DNA of 64,000 nt from Epiperipatus broadwayi (lineage: Eukaryota > Onychophora > Udeonychophora > Euonychophora > Peripatidae). The DNA is taken from contig JAQFVV010012398.1 of assembly GCA_028023455.1 (NCBI GenBank), positions 11,397,160-11,461,159 of the forward strand. The letters are read 5' to 3'. Positions 1 to 11,085 of this stretch are shown in pieces. The position numbers and the translations under genes were made by a program. The notes beneath the pieces are model-generated. The model was not told the DNA's origin, made no database searches, and saw only the letters and a list, made by a program, of their open reading frames with translations. Each line of letters begins with the position of its first letter. Positions within the stretch are counted from its first letter, which is position 1.

Positions 1-574
1 ATTAAATTCAATATTTTATAGAGAATCTGTTGGAATTTTTATCTGATCTTAAGTTCATCATTTTAATAACACCATTTGCTTTATTGTATTATTCTATTTT
101 TATAATTAATTGGCCTTATAATTAAATTCCATTAGTTAAAATTGAGTATTTAGCTAATATGGAATTGTAACTCATTATCTAGACTATTTCAGTGCTATTT
201 TAGTTTCTGGAGGGAAAAATCATACTAGATTTTTTACAGTTTTACAAGTAGAATAATTGACTTTATTCATTATCTATATATTCTTTACATTTCTTTTTAG
301 ATATTTTAAATACAGAGTGAAAAAAATGTTTATACAATTGATTTTTTCATTCTGATCTACCCATAACATTGATGCAAACCAACAAATAAATAAACACCTC
401 AATGATTATTATTAATAATTTATTAAATTAGAGAATATCTCAACCCAAATATAAACTTTAAACCAGTTAAAGTTTAATATATCTGTTGTTTTTTTTATTT
501 TAACTAAATGCACACACATGGAGTAGACACTTGTAAATTAAAATGTTAATTATTTACTATTGATAAGAAATTGT
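1..574. other. AT-rich non-coding sequence
   Basis: Very AT-rich sequence without a reading frame, splice-bounded exon or recognisable repeat. Probably upstream or intronic DNA. Confidence 0.5.
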
Positions 575-690
575 GACCTGGATCATCCATTGAGTGCTGG
601 TTCAATATAAAATGCATCTTGGGCGTCATTTGTCTTTTCATATGTCTTTATTCATATGTGTCAACGATATGAGGGTGGAGTGAAGGTTAT
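575..690 (+). repeat. Single arm of foldback family B
   Basis: The stretch with 'cctggatcatccattgagtg', 'ctggttcaata' and then 'tgtgtcaacgatatgagggt' resembles the right arms of the foldback elements near 27.0-27.2 kb and 30.55-30.7 kb (shared core 'gatgagtgctggttcagcac', then a 'gtgtatcagtgatatgaga'-like block). Only one arm is present, so this is a truncated or rearranged member. Confidence 0.5.
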
Positions 691-2339
691 TAAGTACATC
701 TTAAAAAAAATTTCTTGATAACAAATCTTATAGTTATTTTTATTAATTAAATTTATAATGAACAAAAGATGAGACCTTATTACCAATTTTTTTATTAAAT
801 TGATTTTTTTTTTTTTAGATTTACTCAGTAATACAATCAAGATCACCTTCATTCAGGTTTTTAAGTCAACCTATATATATGTATAGTGTACATGTTTTAA
901 GTTAGTCTCTTACTGGCTTAATGCTTTTCAGTAGGTATGCAGATAGACAATACTACATTAACTGTCAAAAATGTAGAAAAATTGCAAAATTTTATTTTAA
1001 AAGGAAAAGATGTTTAAAACATAAAAAAAAAATTTTTTTATGTGAATTTGAATGATAAAGGAATATAAAAAAAAATAATGGAAAGATAGTCATAGTTGAT
1101 GAAATTGTTTTTTTAGAATTTAAAATTTACAATAAAGACAACTGTATCATAGAAATCTAACATGATGAATTATGCAATTCTCTTAGTAATTTACTTTTGT
1201 AATGGAAATCAGAGATGTCTTGTTTACATCATATATTATTAATGTAGTTTTTTAACTATCATTATTATTGTATATGCACTCTTTATTAAGTAAAAAATAT
1301 TTCGGAAAGGGGAAAAGATTATGAAAGTTGGATTTTGTGTAGAATTGGAAGAAGAAATATCGATTCTTTTGATCTGCTATGCTGCAGAAACTGGTTTGAA
1401 GGTTCTGAGCAGCAAAAATGAATCAATAAATTATTGTTGAAGAAATTTAATCTTAGTGCTCATTGGAAATAATATTTAGTACTATCAACTCAGCATTGTT
1501 TTTCGATATTTGAATAGCATTTATTTTGCTGTTCGTGAGTTTCAACATCTATGAGTTATGATTGCTTGTTTAAAGTGATGTTTGCTGTTGTCATGCTTGG
1601 GATCATCTATTACTGTCATCATTTTTATTATTGCTGCCCAATGTTGATATTCAAAAACAAAAGCAAAGCAAAATATATGAAAACAAAATTATATTTTGAT
1701 ATATTATAAGAACTATTTGTTTACTGGGGAAAAAATGATAACACTTGGCAAAGTTGAAGAAAAAAGAAAACGGCATATCAAATACAGAAATGGTAAGAAT
1801 GTAGCCGTAAGTACTTTATTAAACTTTGAGGAATAGAAAAAATTAGAGAGCCTTTGTACATAGACTCAACAGGAGTCGATATACATTTCATAGAATCTAG
1901 CAGTAAGCCAGCATTTTTCAATATTGATCAGGTTAAAGTTGATTTTATAAGTATCACAAGTCTTAGATTATTTCATTAAATTGTAAAAATAATTGAATTT
2001 TGCAAATATTTACCATTTACGAATAACATTGCATAAGCATAATAAAATTGTCATAACCCAAAGAACATTAATCATTAAATCTTTGACCAAATTAAAGGTG
2101 CATTGTTATACAAAGAACTTTGTTTTCTTTTTTTTTTAAATATGAACTTTTATGTGTGTCTTTTGTTTTGAGTACCATCTGATAATACATTTTTGCAAAA
2201 AATTATTTTCAGCTTTTTTATTTTAAAGGCTACTTTTATTTAATCATATCTTGCATCTCAAAGTTCAATTCAAATATTTGCTTTGCAAGAAGTCTTTTTC
2301 TGTACCGCAGCTGTGAAATAGATTTATGTAAATAAACCC
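691..2339. other. AT-rich non-coding sequence
   Basis: No supported gene. A 38-codon ATG-to-TGA reading frame lies at 1321-1437, but it has no recognised similarity and is short enough to be chance. If the ATG at 2340 is real, the end of this stretch would hold the promoter and 5' untranslated region of the coiled-coil gene. Confidence 0.4.
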
Positions 2340-2378
2340 ATGGCGTCTACAGCTCTTGATGAATTGCATCAGCTCTTA
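2340..2378 (+). CDS. Possible first coding exon of the coiled-coil gene
   Basis: An ATG in good context (acccATGG) opens 13 codons reading MASTALDELHQLL. A GT (gtagtg) follows directly after a complete codon, giving a phase-0 donor. The next good exon, at 5971, begins in phase 0, so joining the two keeps the frame and gives an amphipathic, leucine-spaced N-terminus running into the next exon. The stretch is less AT-rich than its surroundings. Against it: the donor is weak (no G at +5) and 13 codons can arise by chance. Without splicing, the frame stops after 23 codons. This is an inference from phase and composition. Confidence 0.35.
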
Positions 2379-3574
2379 GTAGTGTTATATTTGCACAAAC
2401 AAATTCTCTAGCAATATTGAAATAATTTTATCTTTATCATATATTCTTAATGCATATTACAGGATGTTTATCCTTTAAGGTAATAAATATTTGAGAAAAA
2501 TGAAAGGAATTCAGTTATAAATTGTGCAATAATCAAATTAATTTCTCCCATTGCAAAATTTGCATCTCATTTTCAAAAACTTTCATATACATGTCTAATT
2601 AATGTTTGATTAATACATATCTAAGATTTAGCTTATTTCTTTTTTCATTTTGTATTTTGATTTTACAAGATTTAACCATTCTATTCCAAGTACTGTTATG
2701 CAAATATATAATAAAATATATGCTAAAAATAAAGTGAATTAAATTTAAACACTAACTTTTTAGTATCTTTTAGATCAGGATTTGTCATCCTTTTTTTTTT
2801 TTTTACCTACTATCCATATTTGTACTCTTGTTAACAGTATAATTTCCCTACCATCTGTTGATGCTGGAATAACTTAATATATAGCTTATGAAATTATTAT
2901 ACAAAAAAGGATTTATAATAGTATATTATTAGATATATAACAATAGAAAGTGAATAACAAATTTAAATTAATTTGAAAGAATCAAATGTATTTAATTTAT
3001 TTTGAACTTGAAAATATTATTTAATTTATTTAAGACACAAGCAACTCTGCAAAAAAAAATTTAAACATCTGTTGCACATCTGTAATAATCTATGGTTTTA
3101 CTTTTAACATCTGGCAAATGCTGCCCATCTGAAAGCTTTAAACATCTTACTAGTGGGTGGTAAGGACCAAGTTGGCGACCAATTTTTAGATGAACTATCT
3201 TATTTTCTTTTTAAACTCATTCTAATATACCAATCCTTAAAAACTGATTTCTAAAGTAGAATATCAATACTTTATAATGTGTAAAATGGGCAAAGAAAGT
3301 ATTAAATTTTTGGTAGCTTTTAATTTCTGTATTTTCTGGTGGTGTGGATATAAATAATATATTGGTATTCAATATAAAATAAATTTTATCTAAGTTGAAA
3401 CTAACTTATTTCACAATGTTTTTTGCATTACAAGCAATCCAAATGTATTTATGCATTCTAGAACCATTTATTGTAATCTCAAATAATCATTGAATATAGA
3501 TAATAGTGCCACATAATTTCTTTATATATATATATATAATCTAAATAATGATTTTATATATAGGGCTCATAAAA
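2379..3574. other. AT-rich non-coding sequence, probable intron
   Basis: No gene, splice-bounded exon or recognised repeat seen. If the exon at 2340 is real, this is part of the first intron. Confidence 0.4.
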
Positions 3575-4200
3575 TAAGCTCTTAACAAGCTTTGAGAATA
3601 TCCCCAACCCCAGACCAGTTTCTGCTTCTGGCATCATCAGTGAGGTGCTGTGTTTTAGTTCAGTTTTCTTCACCAAAGAAGAGCAAAAACCACAAACCTA
3701 AGATTTGTTTGGCATCTAGTGTTTGTTGATTATTCAAATTTCTGATAAATTATTGTAAAATAGAATATTAGAGTGAATTATTATTCCTAATGCTGAAGGT
3801 GAAAGTAAATTGATAGTTTGTTTAGTATAATTCACATTGTCTTTTTAAAGAGTTCTCCTTTATAAATTTTGACATTATTGAAGAAATGTTAATTTTTATT
3901 AAGTTACTTTGCTGCCATTTTTTTGCTATTGGAATGCTTTCTGCCTCATTCTAATTATATTGCAGGCTATATACTTAATGGTATCTTACAATGAGCTACA
4001 GTTTCAGGCACAGTTGATCATATATATTACACTTTAAATATCACATGATCACTATTTCGCTGATGAATGTCACAAGCCAGAAACTAGTCTGGTATATTGG
4101 ATGAGTAGGCACTAGATGGGGATTTTATGCACAAGCCTTCTGGCATCCATTGATTACTCTGGCTTGCACTGAGTGGCAATATGTATAGAGAGTTGCCTGT
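3575..4200. repeat. Foldback element, family C
   Basis: A left block (about 3585-3660: 'gagaatatccccaaccccag', 'catcatcagtgaggtgctg') is mirrored by a right block (about 4065-4190: 'gatgaatgtcacaagccaga', 'aactagtctggtatattgga'). The same motifs recur at 4712, 5165, 23.99-24.7 kb and 43.5-44.06 kb. It looks like a dispersed, non-coding, inverted-arm element. Confidence 0.55.
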
Positions 4201-4711
4201 TTTAATAATACTTTAAATATGCCATATTTTCTTTTTACTGCTTGTTTAATTTATTACAAAGTTGAAATATTTTCCTTCAAGCAAGATTCTTATTTTTTTT
4301 AAAAAAATATCTTTGTATAATGGTTTTTGAACAAATGTATCCCAGAATTCTTATATTGATATTTGTGATTGATTTATATTTAAATATTATATATTTTTAA
4401 AATCGATCTAATTAATATTTTAAATAAATTTAATTTAAAATTATCTTAATTAATAATTTATTTTATTAAATTTATACCCATTTCTACATTTTCAAAATTG
4501 TTTAAGATTATATCAATTAAAAAAAAGCTATTAACAATCATTAGAAAAAAAACATGAATGCTATCACATGGCCTTCAATGTAATGCAGCCTTTTCTTAAT
4601 GGTATCCACCTTTCAGAATTGTTTTTTCTTTATGGTCATCTTCCATATGTTGTTTTTTTTATCAAATATAAAATAACTGGAAATTATCTGAAATGGTTGT
4701 GTTAAAATTAT
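4201..4711. other. AT-rich spacer between repeats
   Basis: Very AT-rich sequence with no feature recognised. Confidence 0.4.
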
Positions 4712-4855
4712 ATAAACAGAGCAAAACTCTCCATACAGTATTGCCACCTGTGATAAACAGAGTAATCAATGGACGCCAGAAGGCTTGTGCATAAAATCCC
4801 TATCCAATGCCTACTCATCCAATATCCCCAGACTAGTTTCTGGCTTGTGGCCTTC
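4712..4855. repeat. Family C arm, direct-repeat copy 1
   Basis: About 143 bp beginning 'taaacagagcaaaactctcc' and ending 'tttctggcttgtggcctt'. It is repeated in the same orientation at 5165-5308 with about two differences, and in inverted, diverged form at 4065-4190. The near identity of the direct copies points to a recent local duplication. Confidence 0.8.
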
Positions 4856-5164
4856 GTCAGTGAGGAGCTTTGGATCTGAGAGCACTGCATCTAGATCAGG
4901 ATCTAATGCAACCCTCTAGCAACCACCTTTTATCTCTACTTAACTACAAAACTATGAGAATGAAATTGAAAACACAAAAATATTTTCAATCTAAGCTCAA
5001 TAGCTTATATAGTCATATGGGTCTGAACTCAGTTCAGCACCCATACATTTTGGTGTCTTTGGCTCTTTTACAACCATAGCCACCACTATCCTATTAGGCA
5101 GGATTGGTGTTAAACCATTAAGCATCACATGATCACATTTCCTATACTAGCACATTAATTGTTG
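4856..5164. repeat. Family C interior
   Basis: Follows the arm with 'cgtcagtgaggagctttgga' and 'gatcaggatctaatgcaacc'. Related text appears inside the family C copy near 43.65 kb ('tggatctttaggatctaatgca'). It looks like element body rather than a gene. An ATG-led frame of 69 codons here shows no coding signature. Confidence 0.5.
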
Positions 5165-5308
5165 ATAAACAGAGCAAAACTCTCCATACAGTATTGCCAC
5201 CTGTACTAAACAGAGTAATCAATGGACGCCAGAAGGCTTGTGCATAAAATCCCTATCCAATGCCTACTCATCCAATATCCCCAGACTAGTTTCTGGCTTG
5301 TGGCCTTA
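5165..5308. repeat. Family C arm, direct-repeat copy 2
   Basis: Near-identical direct copy of 4712-4855, 453 bp further on. The flanks differ after 'tggcctta'. Probably a tandem or secondary insertion event. Confidence 0.8.
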
Positions 5309-5970
5309 TGTCAAAAATGTGGATAGGACAGTGATAAATGTTTTTAAAGTACCCTAGGATGATTTACATAAATACGTACAAAGCCATAATGATATAATAA
5401 GCAAAAACTGTCATTTTTATAGGGGGACTGTATAAAATGCTGCTGCTTGATAATGCAAAATTTATTTTGACCAATTTGAATTTACTTGGTTTTTTTATTA
5501 TCTATGGACATACAAAATTCATCTATTCATTAAATTTAGAAATTAATCAGCTATTAGCTAATGATTAAAGAAGACTAGAAAAGGTGCTATACATTATTTA
5601 ATTATATATAACATGATTTAAAAAAGAAATGAGTGATAAATTATTTATTTTAAAGCTCATGCTATGGAGAATAGCTCTTTTTTTTTTTTTTTTTGCTGAA
5701 GACATTTGCTATAATTTTTGTTGGTGTTTGTTTATATATTTCTTAAAAAAAATCATCATTGTTAATTATCAATTGTATTATGGTACATATATTAATTAAT
5801 TAATAATTAAATAGTTCTTGATGAAAAATATGAATATTATTTTACTTGATATGTTCATGATTCAACATATTTTAAGAGTTTTTGCATGAAATTAAAATTT
5901 ATTTATTTTATTATACATATATAAACACATTTAATTTTAAGATTGAATGAATTTAAAATATTTTTTATAG
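5309..5970. other. AT-rich intronic sequence upstream of an exon
   Basis: No repeat recognised. It ends in a T/A-rich tract and the acceptor 'ttttttatag' at 5961-5970. Confidence 0.5.
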
Positions 5971-6100
5971 CTAATAGAAAAGTTAAAAACAAAAACTGTT
6001 ATTACAGTTCCAGAGGCAAATCCTGAAGTACAAATTAATTTGTATAAAGAACAAAAATTGAGCAATGAAATTCAACTATTGAAGAAAAAGTCAGTAGAAG
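5971..6100 (+). CDS. Internal coding exon of a coiled-coil protein gene
   Basis: The 130-nt segment is preceded by an acceptor (ttttttatag) and followed by a donor (gaag|gtagga). It reads without a stop in phase 0, beginning LIEKLKTKTVITVPEANPEV and ending LLKKKSVE plus one base (phase-1 donor). The peptide is rich in Lys, Glu, Gln and Leu with heptad-like spacing in its second half, consistent with a coiled coil. The phase-1 donor matches the acceptor phase of the exon at 37680. I do not recognise the family; centrosomal, kinetochore or other coiled-coil scaffold proteins are possible but unproven. It stands out from its surroundings by codon-like composition. Confidence 0.65.
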
Positions 6101-7061
6101 GTAGGAACAAATATATAATACAGATATTACATTTGTTTTTTTTTTTAAATGATTTATTTTATTTTAATATTTTTTCATTATGTTATATTTGTTTGGGCAA
6201 AAATAAACCAGCTAAAGCACTGTAACCAGGTTCTTGCAGCACTCAGTTAGTACTCAAGTATCTTATAAATACGAAAAGTATGCATTAAGAATAGAATTTC
6301 TACTGTACTTTAGGATCATCTATTTAAGCTTGAATGAATTATTATTTCTAATGCAGATGTTAAAGATAAGCAAATAGATGTCATTTATGCATGTTCTGGA
6401 ATATGGAACAAATACTCTAGTATATGTCAAGAAAATAAAGTAACATTTATGTTTAAAATATATACTCAAGCATATTGATTGTATCAAAGTGGCATAATTG
6501 GCAATAATTCCTTAGCATCTTGATTATTTTTTATATGCATATAGTAACATCCTCTAGTAACCTGAAATAGAAACCAATGTGTGTTTTACAATAAGATAGT
6601 AATGTATTTCTAATTATATGTATTTATGCTAGTCATACACCTTCAGGATTTACAATTAGCAACAATCACAGATTAAATTGTTTATTAGTAATGCCAATGC
6701 CTTCACAGTCAAAGTTTATGATTAGATGGCAGTCAACTTATAAACTTCATGACCACTTTCAATCTATTTGTCATTTATTATCCACTATTAAAGAGAATGA
6801 TTGCATTCTTATTCTGATGCTATTGCCTAAGAGTATAACAATCACTACTGTATAATATAGAACAAGTAATGTGAAGTAGAATGGTGTGATATTTTCTTTT
6901 TATACATCTTGTTATTTTACATTTTGAAATACACAATTTTATTATGAACATTATCTTTATAATTTTTAAATAAATCGCACAATATAATACAAAATATTGT
7001 ATAACTGCAATAGAATAATATAAGAAAGCTTTTTTTTTTTCTGTCCTTATCAATGCGATGT
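6101..7061. other. Start of a roughly 31.6 kb intron
   Basis: AT-rich intronic sequence starting with the donor gtaggaac. No repeat or gene recognised. Confidence 0.4.
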
Positions 7062-7623
7062 AAATGAGTGTTTCTCAATTGATGGTCTGCAGAAAAGTTT
7101 TAGTGGTCCACAAAAATATTATAAATTTGTTAATATTTATTACATATTTTTTTACAATTTTTTAAATTATGACTAATTTTATTGCATTTATTTTTAATTC
7201 AGTTTTAAGATTTTCTTTTCTTTATTGGTTGTTGTATTCATAGAATTCATAAAAAATAAACTAAGAAACTAAATACTACAAGAAATACAAAAAAGTTTCA
7301 ATTTTCTAGTATCAGTCATCTCACAGTAAAAACACTGCTAGATTAATAATTTTGCACATGTGCATGAAGTAGACTATGTTATATACAAAAATGATCTAAA
7401 AGTTGTCACTTGTTTGTACTATGTAGTTTCCATAAAACAAATGATTGAAATTACTCTGGCATGAAGTGCTAGAAATTATTATATAATAGATGCATACTAT
7501 AAATAATAGTATAATAAATACTTGGTATTTATTTTTTTTGATAAATTTTAGCCATTTAGAAATGGATAATAACAAGAAAATATCAAAAAGTATTTGCAGA
7601 ATTTTTCAAAAACCAAATGTAAT

Positions 7624-8525
7624 TACACCTGGGTCTTGTTTTATGCGTGATAGGTTCCACAAAAACCCGCATTAAAAAAAATTGAACAAAAATAGACTTA
7701 ACTTACCTTGAAAAATGGGAGGTGGGGTCTGTAATTTTCAGAATTCACATAAAAGCAAAGCAACAAGGAAAAATTACTTTAAAATTCGCATTAAAAAAAT
7801 AAGCAAATAAAGTGACTAATAAAAAATTTCAAATATTTGAAAAAAATTAATACAAGAAAAACTTTTTTTACATTTTTTATTAACTACAGTATTTAATTTT
7901 ACATTTTTCATACATATTAGCATTTCTTTGTAAACTGATAAGAAATCAGATTCGATGTGATGTGATGTATTGTTGGGGGTCTTCTTAAACGAAGTCAAGA
8001 ATCTCTCAGCAATTATGCCCAGAGAAACCTGTTAGCCACTTTCAGTCTTGTGCTGTGTTAATGGTTTTCTGTTTCTATATTTAAAAAATGAGATCGCAAT
8101 CAAAACAAAAAGAATATACATTGTCATTAGAAAGATTATTTTCAGTTTATAAAATCTCCATTTTTTATTTTAAAAATCTAAAAGATTATTTATTTCTGTT
8201 ATATATAACAAAATATGTTTTAAAAGTTTAAATTTTTTGAATATTTATTGCGATATTTTTATATGTAAGTATAAATCTATTATTATTATTTACTCATTAG
8301 TATAAGTAGGTTCTTTACATAGAAGCTAGGTTTCTAAATACAGCTTCAGGCCATATTCACGTTTTTGAAAAAAAAAGTATTTCAAGTGAAAGTAAGTTAT
8401 TAATAATTTAAATTTCTTGATATCTAATAAATATAGTGAAATATGAAAGGTATTAAGAAGAAATATGAATCGCATAACTTCAAAATCACATTAAAATAAT
8501 CTGCATACAAAGAGACCCAGATGTA
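7624..8525. mobile_element. Pogo/Tigger-like non-autonomous element with TIRs
   Basis: The left terminus 'tacacctgggtcttgtttta' plus 'tgcgtga' is mirrored at the right end: the reverse complement of 8499-8525 begins 'tacatctgggtctctttgta' and continues 'tgcagat'. Both ends start with TA, consistent with a TA target duplication. The first 60 bp ('ataggttccacaaaaacccg') resemble pogo/Tigger ends. About 0.9 kb, no transposase frame. It lies inside the hAT remnant and is therefore younger. Confidence 0.5.
7993..8042. repeat. 50-bp dispersed motif shared with 18886-18934
   Basis: The block with 'aatctctcagcaattatgcc' and 'cagagaaacctgttagccac' recurs almost exactly near 18.89 kb. It is too short to classify. 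It may mark two ends of the same repeat family. Confidence 0.6.
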
Positions 8526-8635
8526 CTTTGAATGCTAATGAAAATATTATTTATTTACCAAATAATTCATCTCAGGCAAAACAAAAGTATACTGTTGTTC
8601 GTTAATTCTATCTTGATTATTTAAAATTTAGTTTT

Positions 8636-9026
8636 ATTTTTTGACATGAGTCGAAAGAAAATTTGTGCAGACCTCAATGTGTTATTTGCAGATAAATTTT
8701 ATCCGATGAATGTATGAAGCCATCAAAATTTATGTGTCAGTTACAGACCAAATCTTCAAAATAAGTTACTAGATTTTTTTGATTTAAAATTGCTGAATTG
8801 AAAAAACAAAAATCATCTTTTAAAAAATTTCTTTTAGTTGATAAGTTTCTTATAAAAGTTATCATATTTAGTTGCTTTAATGATTGTTATATGTAAAAAG
8901 CAGTACTCTATTGCGGAAAATATAATTAAGTTATGTTTAATAGATGTGTGTTTCGAAATGCTAGATATAGTTGCTGGGCAAACTGAAAATCAATTAAGTA
9001 ATAAGACCTATTTGGAAAGTGCGTGA
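8636..9026 (+). pseudogene. hAT transposase remnant (BED finger and following region)
   Basis: Conceptual translation across several frames gives a BED-finger-like segment (CVIC, then LSDECMKPSK, then FF and IAELKKQKSSFKK at 8678-8835). A block reading KKQYSIAENIIKLCLIDVCF with MLDIVAGQTENQLSN follows at about 8895-9010. This order is that of ZBED5/GTF2IRD2-like hAT transposases. Stops and frameshifts separate the blocks and most of the catalytic core is missing, so it is dead. It lies next to, and in the same orientation as, a Gypsy integrase fragment. Confidence 0.6.
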
Positions 9027-9104
9027 AAGTTTGTCTGCATGCCATGTTTACATTCTTATGACTGACTGCATGTTCACACATCTGAACACCGATAGCAAGT
9101 GCTT

Positions 9105-9990
9105 AGTTTACTACATAAGGGACACCTAGATCTAGTATGCATGTAAAAGATCATAAGTATGACGACCTAATGTGAGGCAGGAGATAGAGCAAATGGTGAA
9201 GATTTGTTTAGAATGTCAATCCACAACTAATGTGCTTTCAAAAGTTTGGAAATGTGATTAAAGTGTGTAAAACCATGGATGTAGACGACATTTAAAACCA
9301 TACTGACCCATGAATAGTTACATCTTTTTTATAGCTATTGTTTCATATTCCAAGTGGACAGAGTACATGCTTGTCAAAAATACAAATGCTGAATGGACTA
9401 TTAAGGCATTAAAAGAAATCTTCATTAAGTGAAGGACATCCAGAAACTATTGTTACTGATAAGAGAACTGTTTTTGCATCTCAAGTGTTTAAGGATTTTT
9501 CACCTGATAAGGGAATATGCCAGGTTTTGACACCATCATACTATCCTGAATCCAATGGTTTAACTGAAAAAGAAGTTCATCATCTTAAATTGACTTTGAA
9601 TAAACAGCATACTAGAATATAATTGAAGCACTAGTTGACACAATGTTTTTTCAACATTTTACATTGCATGTGTTGACAATGAAGTCACCAGCAGAATTGT
9701 AAATGCACTGAAAATTTCACACACATTCTCCAAATTATTATCAGCTAATAATAATATAATTGTTAAATATAATTTGGACTGCAAAAATTTTTAAGTTGAC
9801 AAGCAAGTTTAGATTAATGATATTTTAAGAAAAAAATGGCTTCCTGGTGTAATAAAGGTTGAGACTAAACAAATCAAAATAATCAAATTGGAAATGGAAA
9901 TCATTTAAGGAGATGCATTAATCATTTACAACTTCACCACAGTTTGATGTCAGATACATATAGTGCTCAGTTATCATCAGCTAATAAAAA
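9105..9990 (+). pseudogene. Ty3/Gypsy integrase remnant
   Basis: Broken frames contain the integrase landmarks in order: the end of the zinc-binding domain (EIEQMVKICLECQ at about 9187-9225), a core block with the second catalytic Asp region (ETIVTDKRTVFASQVFKDF at about 9433-9500), the block with the final Glu (TPSYYPESNGLTEKEV at about 9530-9580), then HVLTMKSPAEL near 9670, KWLPGVI near 9835 and HLRRCINHLQLHHS near 9905. This matches Gypsy-type integrases and their C-terminal region. Many stops are present. No gag, protease, RT or LTR is visible next to it, so it is an isolated fragment. Confidence 0.7.
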
Positions 9991-10284
9991 AGAGTGATAA
10001 TGAAGAAGAGTAAGCTGGTTCATCCTCAACTGTACAGACGGGAATTAGATCTCACTGAAACAAAGTATTAAATCAGACAACTGAACAATAGAACTAATGG
10101 AGGATATTTTACCAACAAAACAACCAGATCAAGAAAAAACAATTTGTCAGGATGAAGTGAAATTATCACCATCTTCAAGATCGTTGGAGAACTATAAATT
10201 TCAGAAGTATTTTTTTGTAATTAAATGATTTTATAATTACTTGCCCTGTGTGTATTTTTGTCAGTATGTCCACATGTTTGAATT
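9991..10284. other. Unclassified sequence after the Gypsy fragment
   Basis: Possibly the 3' part of the dead Gypsy element. No landmark seen. Confidence 0.3.
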
Positions 10285-10370
10285 AACAATGAAAATAATC
10301 CGGCCCAATTTAGTACTTGAACTCACATCCTTACACTTGCAAGAAATTCCTTAGCAACTTAGCCAATGGA
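10285..10370 (-). repeat. tRNA-like SINE head
   Basis: On the - strand the sequence holds an A-box-like 'tggctaagttgctaaggaa' and, about 35 nt later, a B-box-like 'gagttcaagtac'. This spacing is that of tRNA-derived SINE promoters. It cannot fold into a full functional tRNA by eye. No clear tail is seen. Confidence 0.5.
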
Positions 10371-10699
10371 AATGTTACATTTGTAGAATAAAATTTGTTA
10401 ATATAAAATTGATTTAATTTGTACTTAATTAATTAAAATAAATATATACATATATATCTAATAGAAACATTACATTTGTAGCATAAAATTTTGTTAATAT
10501 TGATTTATTTAATTAAATTAATTAAAAAGCTAATACATAAATATTTTTATATAGTAGATAATCACATGATATTTAAATTTAGAATTTGCTTGTTAGAGGG
10601 CATATTTTTTATGTTCACATCTTATTATTAAATTATAACTTTAGTCAGATTTTTTTGTAGTTTTAACCATTTTTAAAAATAATATGTAAATATAACTAA

Positions 10700-11085
10700 A
10701 AAGTAAAAAAATAATTTGTAAAAAAAGTTTTTTTTTAAATAATGCTTTTATGTAAATACCCTACTAAAAACTACTATAAGGAAAATAATCCCCTCTCAGT
10801 TAATTTGTCATTCTTGAAAAATATTAGAGATCTTAAAAATTTACACTTGTTATAAAATAATTGGAAATTGCAAGAATATTATTGTTTCATAAAAGCATTT
10901 GAGGCTCAAATAAATCATAAAAATGAAAAAGGCCTCAAATGCTTTTATGAAATGATTCCTGCAATTAAGATCTCTGATATTTTCCAAGACTGGCAAATTA
11001 ACTGAGAGGAGATTACTTTGTTATTTTGTATTTTTTAGTTGGCTATTTATGTAAAAGCATTATTTAAAAAGAATTTTTTTACAGA
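10700..11085. repeat. Foldback hairpin of about 385 bp
   Basis: Two arms of about 190 bp mirror each other. The left holds 'aataatgcttttatgtaaat', 'cccctctcagttaatttg' and 'tttcataaaagcatttgagg'. The right holds 'cctcaaatgcttttatgaaa', 'caaattaactgagaggag' and 'atttatgtaaaagcattatt'. The loop is about 25 nt near 10915. A transcript would form a long hairpin. No coding content. Confidence 0.8.

Larger units (their letters stand above)
7062..9030 (+). mobile_element. Eroded hAT DNA transposon with nested insertion
   Basis: The left edge 'gagtgtttctcaattgatgg' followed by 'tctgcagaaa' and 'gtggtccaca' resembles the terminal sequence of hAT (Charlie-like) elements. Transposase remnants follow (separate entry). 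A second DNA element at 7624-8525 sits inside it. The right terminus is not clear; homology fades where the Gypsy integrase remnant begins. Non-functional. Confidence 0.5.

Noticed and set aside
1321-1437. 38-codon ATG frame
   Set aside because: Short, no similarity, no splice or promoter support; expected by chance in 64 kb.
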